Positions 56,100 to 64,000 of a stretch of 64,000 bases of DNA are shown here, one piece after another (within the stretch, counting starts at the first letter, position 1; each line of letters starts with the position of its first letter). This DNA comes from Cordilura impudica (Eukaryota > Arthropoda > Insecta > Diptera > Scathophagidae): contig OY821518.1 in NCBI GenBank assembly GCA_963682025.1, positions 125,264,800 through 125,328,799 of the forward strand, written 5' to 3'. The notes under the pieces are model-generated. The model was not told the DNA's origin. It did not search any database and saw only the letters and a program-made list of their open reading frames with translations. The position numbers and the translations under genes were made by a program.

Positions 56100-56880
56100 T
56101 GTAAAACATATAAGTTTCAAGGAGCCACGTTGTCTATTTGAAAGGTCTCAGTCCTGAAATGATAGAATCACAATAGAACTAAAACACCATTTACAGATAT
56201 TTCAATAGATTGTTTGGTGTTGTTTCACCTCTTAGAGCCGAGCACTTCAAAGTTCGATACATCGGACCAATTGCTGAAAGAAAAGATCGAATGGGGGAAA
56301 AAGATTAGAATGGGGGAAAATACGAAAAATACGAAAACTGAGCTTTCAAAGATTGGTACAAAGTGCTTTGGTCCGATGAATCGAAGTTTGAAGTGTTCGA
56401 CTCTGAAAGGCGAATTTTCGTGAGGCGCTCAGCCGGAGATCATGCGTCGGATGCCTGCCTAGTTCCAACAACCAAACATGGGTCAAGCTCCGTAATGGTT
56501 TGGATTGCTTTACTGGGGAAAAATTTGGCGAGTTATCAAAGGAATAAAGGATAAGGCCCAGTACAAAACTTTTTTGAAAGATTGTGCCATGGTTACTGGA
56601 TTAAGAATTTTGGTTCGGAAATTTATAATTCGGCAAGATAATAACCCAAAACATACAACAAAAATTTGTAAGCAGTATTTAGAGAACCAGAAGCAAAACT
56701 GTAAAGCTATGGAATGGCTCCCACAGTCACCTGACCTCAATCATATAGAGTTACTGTGGGATGAATTGGCCAGAAAGGTGCGAACTATCTGTCCTTCATC
56801 TAAGCTGATCGTTTACGTTATCCATGTTGAATATGGAATTCCAATAATAATATCAAACCGCTGATTCAGCTGCAGTAAGA
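56100..56880 (+). pseudogene. Tc1-like (DDE) transposase relic, second family
   Basis: Pieces in three frames. 56363-56554: 'LWSDESKFEVFDSERRIFVRRSAGD' with the first catalytic Asp, then 'HGSSSVMVW'. 56560-56864: 'FIIRQDNNPKHTTKICKQYL' (second Asp) and 'MEWLPQSPDLNHIELLWDEL' (catalytic Glu), then 'RKVRTICPSS'. The N-terminal DNA-binding part (56190-56350) is mostly unrecognisable. The active-site residues are all present, but the frame is broken at least twice. Clearly different from the Tc1 family at 35181. Confidence 0.82.
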
Positions 56881-57251
56881 TCATGTTTCATGTTTTCAAA
56901 ATTTTTGTGAAAGTTTACATTATATTAAAAGCCATTTAACCAAACTTGCAGAGATGCAGTCAGATCCGGAGAGGAAGCATTCGGATATTGGCGTGAAAAT
57001 AAAAATTCCGTCACTGAAATGCTACGCAAAAAGGCGAGAACTGAATGTGGTAAAATACTAAGGCGCGAAAAGTTTTTTTACAATCTATGTTCCTCGGGGC
57101 AGTAAGAGCAAATATTCACTGAACCGGTTGATAAGGTTAACCTTCCTCAGAGTGTAAATTTTTATTTAAATTGATTATATGTTACATCCTTTAAATTGTA
57201 ATCACTTATTTATCTAAAAAACTGTATTTCGCGGCACAGAAAATTTAAATA

Positions 57252-58029
57252 AAACAAGTAAGAAAATTATAGTCGGTCTAGCCCGACTATACGATACCAT
57301 GGTTAAGAGACCCTATATCTTCGGTCTAAATAATTGGATATAGCAAATAAGCATAAACCAAATTTGAGTGGCATTTTTATTATTTTTTTTTCGCTGCAGA
57401 TATGAAAAAGTTCATATCGGATACTATATTTATATGGGGACTAGGTCGAAAAATGGACCGATCCTGACCATATTTGGTATAGTCACTTATACTTTGAAAA
57501 AATATATACAAACCAAATTTGCAAAAATCTGTGCAATATTTTTGTTTTTGATAGATTTAAGTGAAGATCGGGAAGCAGCTCTATATGGGGCCTATGACTA
57601 AGAATTTTCCTATAGGGAGTAATTTTGAACTACTAATTAATGGATGTAACAAACACATACAAACCCAATTTGACTGAGATCTATATGATAATTTGGAACT
57701 TATGGCAATTTATGTCGATTTCATAGTGATCATTTGTATGGGGGCTAGGTCTGAACATGGACCGATTCTCACCAATTTCAAAAGCTTTTATCCCACGGCC
57801 GATAGAAGCTTATATATCAAATTTCATCAAAATATATTCATATTTGCGACCTGTAGTTTGATTACAAGCTTTACATGGACACACAGACAGACGGACGGAC
57901 GGACGGACATGGATATTTCGACTTAAAAAGTGATTCTGAGTCGATCGGTATAGTTAAAGATGGGTCTAGGACGAATATTTTTGGTTGTTACAAACAGCAG
58001 CACAAAGTCATTATACCCAAACCACATAT
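57252..58029 (+). mobile_element. DINE-1/mini-me-like repeat, tandem copy 1 of 3
   Basis: Starts 'acaagtaagaaaattatag' and ends prematurely at 'acccaaaccacata'. Microsatellite at about 57886-57908. It carries the same diagnostic variants as 21534-22332 (TCTAGCCCGA, 'tatagcaaataagc', 'actttgaaaaaata'), unlike its two neighbours. Confidence 0.9.
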
Positions 58030-58845
58030 AAAAACAAGTAAGAAAATTATAGTCGGTCTAGACCGACTATACGATACACTATACCATGCGTTTAGACACC
58101 CTATCTCTCAGGCCCAACTAACTGGATATAGAAAATAAGCATAAACCAAATTTGAGTGGGATTTGTATTAATTTTTTGGCTGCAGATATGAAAAAGTTCA
58201 TATCGGTTGCTATATCTATATGGGGACTAGGCCCATAAATGGACCGATCCTGACAATGTTTGGTAAAGTCTCTTGTATTTTGTAAGAATATATACAAACA
58301 AAATTTGAAAGGAATCCGTGCAATATTTTTGTTTTTTAATAGATTTAAGTGAGGATCGGGAAGCAGCTCTATATGGGGCCTATGACTAAAAGTTGTCCCA
58401 TAGGGATCATTTTTGGACTACTGATGAACGGATGTAATATACACATGTGCAAACCCAATTTGACTAAGATTCATATGATAATTTGGATCCTATGACAATT
58501 TATGTTGATTTCATAGGGGTCATTTGTATGGGGGCTAGGTCTGAACATGGACCGATTCTCACCAATTTCAATAGCGTTGATCCCATTGCCAATAGAAGCT
58601 CATATACCAAATTTCATATTCATATTTGCGACCTGCAGTTTGATTACAAGCTTTACATGGACACACAGACGGATGGACGGACGGACGGACGGACGGACGG
58701 ACGGACATCGTTAAATCGAATCAAAAAGTGATTCTGATTCGATCGGCATAATAAACGATGGGTCTAGGTCAAATATTTTTGGTAGTTACAAACAGCAGCA
58801 CAAAGTCATTATACCCAAACCACATAGTGGTATAGGGTATAAAAA
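58030..58845 (+). mobile_element. DINE-1/mini-me-like repeat, tandem copy 2 of 3
   Basis: Full length, 'aaaacaagtaag' to 'catagtggtatagggtata'. Long GGAC/GACG tract (about 58672-58708). Diagnostic variants ('ctaggccca', 'agtctcttgtattttg') match the 13734 copy. Confidence 0.92.
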
Positions 58846-58851
58846 TAAAAT

Positions 58852-59632
58852 AAACAAGTAAGAAAATTATAGTCGGTCTATGCGTTTAGAAATATACCAT
58901 GCGTTTAGAAATTCTATCTCTTAGGCCCAATTAACTGGACATAGAAAATAAGCAAAAACCAAATTTGAGTTGGATTTTTATTAATTTTTTTTGGCTGCAG
59001 ATATGAAAAAGTTCATATCGGATGATATATCTATATGGGGACTAGGTCCAAAAATGGACCGATCCTGGTCATGTTTGGTAAAGTCTCTTTTATTTTGCAA
59101 AAATATATACAACCAAAATTTGAGAAGAATCAGTGCAATATTTTCGTCTTTTAATAGATTTAAGTGAAGATCGGGAAGCAGCTCTATATGGGGCCAAAGG
59201 GATTATTTTTGGACTACTCATAAATGAATGTAATGAACGCATACAAACCCAATTTGAGTAAGATCTATATGACAATTTGGATCTTATGGCAATTTATGTC
59301 GATTTCATAGGGGTAATTTGTATGGGGGCTAGGTCTGAACATGGACCGATTCTCACCAATTTCAATAGCGTTTATCCCATGGCCGACAAAAGCTTACACA
59401 CCGAATTTCATCAAAATATATTCATATTTGCGACCTGCAGTTTGATTACAAGGTTTACATGGACACACAGACGGACGGACGGACGGACGACGGACATTGT
59501 TAAATCAACTCAGAAAGTGATTCTGATTCGATCGGTATAATTAAAGATGGGCTAGGTCAAATATTTTTGGTTGTTACAAACAGCAGCACAAAGTCATTAT
59601 ACCCAAACCACATAGTGGTATAGGGTATAATA
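58852..59632 (+). mobile_element. DINE-1/mini-me-like repeat, tandem copy 3 of 3
   Basis: Full length apart from a rearranged start ('gtcggtctatgcgtttagaa' with a short duplication of 'ccatgcgtttagaa'). Microsatellite at 59470-59490. Ends 'catagtggtatagggtata' directly before a LINE. Confidence 0.9.
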
Positions 59633-59637
59633 AATGA

Positions 59638-61320
59638 TGACAACACACAACACCAATATCTGAACTTTTTGCAAAAAATCCGTTTTTGTCGGATAGCGAT
59701 CAACTACTTCCCGAACTTGAAAGGGTATCTTGTACTATGCCTAAAATATTCTTTCGAGCACGTGCAGTTAAAAAGGTTCTTTCGAATTTCAACGTAAATA
59801 AGTCTGCGGGGCCAAATGGTGAAACAGTGCTCTTCGACGCTAGCTAGTCCATAGGCCAACCTTTTCAGCCTATTGTACCGTGCGGGAATCGTTCCCTTTT
59901 GCTGGAAGGTTGCTAATGTCCAACCAATCCCTAACAAGGTTGAAGCTAATAACCCTGAAAATTACCGTCTAATTGCAATCTACTCTGCGCTCTCAAAGGT
60001 GATGGAGAGCACGATCAATTTCCATATTGTCAACTACCTAGAGGCCAACTCACTTCTTAATGATCGATTGTATGGCTTCCGTAGAAATTGTTCTAAAAGA
60101 GACCTGTTAGCCCTTCTTTCTGAGCGACGAAGTCGATCCAATAACAATTTTGGTGAAAGCAAAGTGGTTGCTCTAGATATTTCCAAGGCATTCGATCGCA
60201 TGTGGCACGGTGCATTGATATCAAAGCTTATTGCATTTGGCGCCGGTATCGACTTATCTCGATTTATATCCAGTTTTCTCAGAGACCGCTCGATACGTAT
60301 TGTTATTGATGGGATCTCATTTAATGAGTTTCAGTTTAAGGGGTACCCCAAGGTTCCGTTCTTTCTCCTTCTCTTTTCGTTATCTTTCTGAACGACCTTC
60401 TTGGTCAAACTTTTAATTCTATATATTATTTCGCAGATCACAGCAACATTTGTCATACATTTTCCTCCAGTTGTAGACCAAGCCTTTTGGAGGTTGGGGG
60501 CAAAAGGCGGACAGTGAATGAGACACTCAATCAGGACCTGTTAACAATCTCTGAGTGGGGTAAAGCGAATAGGGTTGATTTGAATGAGGAAAAAACTCAG
60601 TGTTGTTTGTTGAAGGCCCATGGAATCAACAATGTCATCTGTATATATGGATGGTATTGGTATTGAGAAATCTGATACGTTTGATGTTCTGGGTATGAGA
60701 ACTCAATGTGATGTTCGTTGGAACGAGTATGTTTTTCGAGTGTGGAAAGAACCTTTCGTGTCTTGGTTTTCTAAAACGGTGCAAAAAATTACTTCACTCC
60801 TTCTGATCTTCTTAAAATCTATACCATTTACATTCGACCGAAAATGGAATACAGCTCCCAAATATGGGCAGGAGCTTCAAAGTCTATTTTGGAGCTATTG
60901 AACCGTGTGCAAAGGAGGTCGTTGATGCTCCTTAATAATATTAAGGTGTCCAAGTGTATTGACTCGGGACATCGTCGGATTGTGGGTTGTGAAGCACTGT
61001 TCTATAGATACTATCATGGGAAATGTTCTTCTGAGGTAAACGAACTGTTTCCAAGCGCCCGAGTTTCAGTTCGCTCTACCCGCTTCTCAGGTAGGTCACA
61101 TCCCTTTGTAGTCTATTGTCCAGTTGACCGCACAACGCATTACAGAGAAAATTCGTTTAGCAATCGTATGTGGAATAAACTCCCCGCACAGGTCTTTCCT
61201 GACAGTTACAATCTAATCAAATATCCACAAACACTACTCCCTCATTCCTCCTTCCTATAACTAATTTCCTTGAGAGCAACACAATGAACTACATCTGTAT
61301 GGGGCATACCCTGAATGCTA
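59638..61320 (+). pseudogene. Jockey/CR1-like LINE reverse transcriptase, copy 2
   Basis: Same family as 47491-48835 but longer. It starts before the fingers with 'FAKNPFLSDSDQLLPELERV' and 'NVNKSAGPNGE' (frame 1). 59873-60391 carries 'WKVANVQPIPNK', 'NPENYRLIAIYSALSKVMES', 'DRLYGFRRNCS' and 'VVALDISKAFDRMWHG' (motif A). Motif B has lost PQGS ('QFKGYPKVPF'). Motif C reads FADH instead of FADD, so a catalytic Asp is lost. 60844-61258 is the C-terminal part with 'WAGASKSILELLNRVQRRS' and 'CPVDRTTHYRENSF', ending in a natural stop. Frameshifted at least three times. Confidence 0.85.
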
Positions 61321-61574
61321 GTGAATGATTTCAAAAAAACGAAAAGGCTTGGAATAACATTTTTCTATAAGTAAAAATTTAGAATTTTTGAAAGAAAAAC
61401 TGCTTACAGCTAAAGTTAAAAAAAAATATGAAAACCTGATTGTCTATTTTTATTAAAATCTATAAATAGGTATTTAATTTTTTATTAACAACTAGCTATT
61501 TTGTAAGGAAATGTACTTTTTAGCATTATTTTTCTTATATTTTTGGTGTTTATTTCGAGATAACGTTAAAAAAG
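61321..61574. other. Spacer
   Basis: Nothing recognised apart from A/T tracts. Confidence 0.4.
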
Positions 61575-62000
61575 TGTGGCAATACCAGCCTCTGCTAATA
61601 TGACACGTGGAGTAAACGATGCATAAACACTCAATAAGCAAATGCTACAAACATAACGGTCACACCACCCACAACAAATCACAGAACTTAGAATAACAAC
61701 AATAATAAGAACAACATAGGAAAAGTCATATTTTTTTAATAGTTTCTTCATTTTTATTTTCATTGAAATTTCGGGACCTATCAAACCGATTTTGAAAAAA
61801 TTAAATAGCAATCTGCTCAGGATATGAGTGAAGCATTCTCGCTAAAAATAAGCAACCGAACTGACCAATTAAGGGTATGATCGTGATTTCCACAGACGGA
61901 CAGACGGACATCGCTATATAAACGCCGTTTGTTATAAGGTTCATTAGTTTATATATTTCATAGGATCCAGACTGTTTTTCTAATTATCACAATCAAAATG
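61575..62000 (+). repeat. Interspersed repeat family F, copy 2
   Basis: Counterpart of 6185-6560: 'ggcaatacc', 'gctaatatgacacgtggagtaa', 'gcaaatgctacaaac', and 'gatttccacagacggacaga' with the GACG tract at about 61890-61910. Confidence 0.5.
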
Positions 62001-62326
62001 ATAAACTTATATATATACTCTGCACACTGGTGTGGAGGGTCTAAAAATCTCTCTGAAGTGGTTCAGAACAATTAGGTTTATCTTCTAAACTTGTTAACAC
62101 ATAACTCTAATAGAAAGACTGATTTAAAAAAAGGGATATTCTTTTCGATGACTGGTTCCAACATTTTATTTAGGAAAGGTCAAAGTGCATTATTATATTA
62201 TAATTTTTTTTTAATGAAGTAACTTACAATGTGGTATTTTAAAAATTGTATATTACTAATATTCCTAATTTGCTACACTTGTGCTAAATTTCATTAGTGA
62301 GTTTATACTTGTTTCAAATTTATACA
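62001..62326. other. AT-rich spacer
   Basis: Nothing recognised. Confidence 0.4.
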
Positions 62327-63110
62327 TAAATAAGTAAGAAAATTACAGTCAGTCTAGACCGACCATACGATACCCTATACCATGCGTTAGAGACCTTATC
62401 TCTTAGATCCAACTAATTATATATAGATAATAAGCATACCTAATTTGAGTGGCATTATATTTAATTTTTTTGCCTTCGGATATGAAAAACTTCATATCGG
62501 ATGCTATATCTATATATAGGGACTAGATCGAAATATGGACCGATCCTGCGGCTACTTAGTTCTTGCCAAAAAATATATGAGAACGAAATTTGAGAAAAAT
62601 CTGTGGAATATTCTTGTTTTTGATTGATTTAAGTGAAGATCGGGAATCAGCTTCATATGGGGGCTATGACTAAGAATTGTCCTATAGGGCTTATTTTTGG
62701 ACTACTCATAAGTGGATATAATAAACATAAATAAAACCAATTTGATCCAGATCTATAGGATAATTAGGATATTATGCCAATTTTAGTCGATCTCATGGGG
62801 GTCACTTGTTATGGGACTAGGTCTGAATACGAACCGGTTTTCACCAATTTCAATAACGTTCATCCTACGGCCAATAGAAGCTTATGCGCAAAATTTCATC
62901 AAAACATATATTGATATTTGCGGCCTGTAGTTTGAATACAAGGTCACATGGACATTGCTAAATCGAATCAGAAAGTGATTCTAAATCGATCAGAAAGTGA
63001 TTCTGAGTTGATCGGTGTAATAAAAGATGATTCTCGGTCAAATATTTTTGGTAGTTACAGACATCAGCACAAAGTCACTATACTTTGACCACATGGTGGT
63101 ATAGGGCATA
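62327..63110 (+). mobile_element. DINE-1/mini-me-like repeat (family C)
   Basis: Starts 'taagtaagaaaattacag' with 'tcagtctagaccga', runs through 'tcatatcggatgctatatc', 'atggatataataaacataa' and 'gaaagtgattctaaatcg' (duplicated), and ends 'cacatggtggtatagggcat'. The GACG microsatellite is lost. Confidence 0.85.
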
Positions 63111-63172
63111 AAAATAAGATTATATGAATTTTTTATAAAAGACTAGCATACCCGCCCGGTACTTCGTTACCT

Positions 63173-63626
63173 TTAATTTTTAAAGTAAAAAATAAATAAC
63201 ATATTTTTCATGTTCTCAAAAAACATGTGAACATGGGGAAGTCCACGCTTTTGCCATTCCACCGAGTACATAAAGCATTGAGTTTCTCCAAAAATGTTTC
63301 CTTTTGTTAGGAGAGCCATCATTTTTTTTACTTTCAGATGAAACACTCTAGCGATTATGCCATGACGGTCATGAGGTTTCTGTGAAGATAGGCCACTTGG
63401 GATTACATGTAAATGTGACAAAAAGATCGGGTCGACCATAATGGCGCACATAGGTCATGGCGTCCTGTGTTTTTTTATGCATGTATCGTGCGCCCCCTGT
63501 GAAAGAAGATGGAAGTACCACTAACTGACCAACCTCTGCAATATTGATATCTTGTTTTCCCAAAGCATCCTTCAGATGAATATAGTTATTCGACCGCAGC
63601 TGTTTTTGGTGTTTTCGTATGTAGTT
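63173..63626 (-). pseudogene. Helitron Rep (HUH nuclease) fragment
   Basis: Minus strand. The Helitron-specific Rep region has 'QKQLRSNNYIHLKDALGKQD', 'GQLVVLPSSFTGGARYMHKK', 'DAMTYVRHYGRPDLFVTFTC' and 'NPKWP'. A frameshift follows, then 'DRHGIIARVFHLK', 'LLTKGNIFGET' and 'SVEWQKRGLPHVHM', in which HVH is the HUH metal-binding motif. The frame then runs into the 3' terminus. The catalytic-Tyr part of Rep and the entire helicase are deleted, and the N-terminal part is replaced by the tandem array. In life it would nick DNA to start rolling-circle transposition; this copy cannot. Confidence 0.88.
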
Positions 63627-63639
63627 CCGCGAATTTCTA

Positions 63640-64000
63640 AGAATCCTATTTCGGTTCGAATCTGCCTCCCAAAAGGACCCCACATTCCAAATGTGATATT
63701 CCTGGGACCATTTTTAAAAATATTCCCTTTTGGGACGCTTTTACCCCTTTTCACCCCCTTAAAATGCGAATTTCCAAAAATACATATTTTGGTTCGAATC
63801 TGCGTCCCAAAAGAAACCTACATTCCAAATTTCATACTCCTAGTACCTTTTTTAAAGATTTTTTAAAATGCCATTTTACGGCCGTTTTTACCCTTTTTTA
63901 CCCCCTAAAAATTCGAATTTCAAAAAATGCCGTCTTATTGGATCTACACTCTGTAAAAGGAACTTACATGCCAAATTTCAAGTTTCTAGGTTCAGCGGTT
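63640..64000 (-). repeat. Tandem array of the Helitron 5' region
   Basis: Complement of the 29990-30620 units ('cattccaaat-tgatattcctggg', 'ggttcgaatctgcgtccc', 'ccgtttttacccctttttacccccttaaa'). It runs off the window. Confidence 0.85.

Larger units (their letters stand above)
63143..64000 (-). mobile_element. Helitron, 3' end, truncated at window edge
   Basis: On the minus strand the element ends 'ggtaacgaagtacc-gggcgggtatg' then CTAG at 63146-63143, followed by T. A GGTA...TACC stem lies just before the end. It contains a truncated Rep gene (63173-63626) and then the GGGGTAAAAACGG tandem array, and continues past the window end. Related by termini and repeat to 29873-33180. Confidence 0.85.

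Noticed and set aside
56940..57120. Possible LINE linker fragment ('YWRENKNSVTEMLRKKARTEC')
   Set aside because: Coding-like, but no motif firm enough to name a family.

Overview
The window is about 70% AT, with short ORFs, GT-AG introns of 54-71 bp, poly-A-tailed retroposons, abundant mariner/Tc1 relics and DINE-1/mini-me-like repeats carrying GACG/GTCY microsatellites. This points to a higher dipteran (brachyceran, probably calyptrate) fly. The organism call is an inference from repeat content. I see no intact host gene, no rRNA or tRNA gene and no CRISPR array. Nearly every recognisable coding stretch is a broken transposable-element gene.

Layout. 0-12 kb: a Helitron with about 141-bp internal repeats (940-1732), a DD41D mariner (2403-3679), a DINE-like copy split by a 536-bp insertion, a SINE with a tRNA-Asp-like head (5721-5925), a TTTTTTAAGAAAA minisatellite, a decayed mariner and a LINE tail. 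12.5-15 kb: a foldback-like element containing a mariner that itself contains a DINE. 15.7-16.7 kb: a Transib/RAG1-like transposase relic. 17.8-20.1 kb: a 2.3-kb snap-back inverted repeat inserted in Helitron-type tandem repeats. 20.8-23.1 kb: a broken intron-containing gene of an arthropod multicopy family of unknown function, split by a DINE. 23.1-24.5 kb: two transposase fragments on the minus strand. 25.5-26.8 kb: second DD41D mariner copy. 28.7-33.2 kb: Helitron-type elements. 33.4-38 kb: a 1.75-kb minisatellite and a Tc1 relic carrying two further insertions. 41.8-44.7 kb: an R1-like LINE between two DINE-like copies. 47.5-48.8 kb: a jockey/CR1-like LINE on the minus strand. 49.2-52.8 kb: a mariner interrupted by a second foldback copy and a mosaic repeat. 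52.9-54.7 kb: third DD41D mariner copy inside a DINE. 56.1-56.9 kb: a Tc1-like relic. 57.3-59.6 kb: three head-to-tail DINE-like copies followed by a second jockey/CR1-like LINE. 62.3-64 kb: another DINE and the 3' end of a Helitron with a truncated Rep gene.

Nothing here works as a pathway. What the window preserves is insertion order: DINE into mariner into foldback; mariner into DINE; small Helitron into DINE; small Helitron into larger Helitron into Tc1. The best candidates for something undescribed are the foldback-like family with 21-bp inverted tandem repeats (two copies sharing a core), the 2.3-kb snap-back element, the minisatellite that recurs beside or inside Tc1/mariner sequences, and the unclassified intron-bearing gene family.
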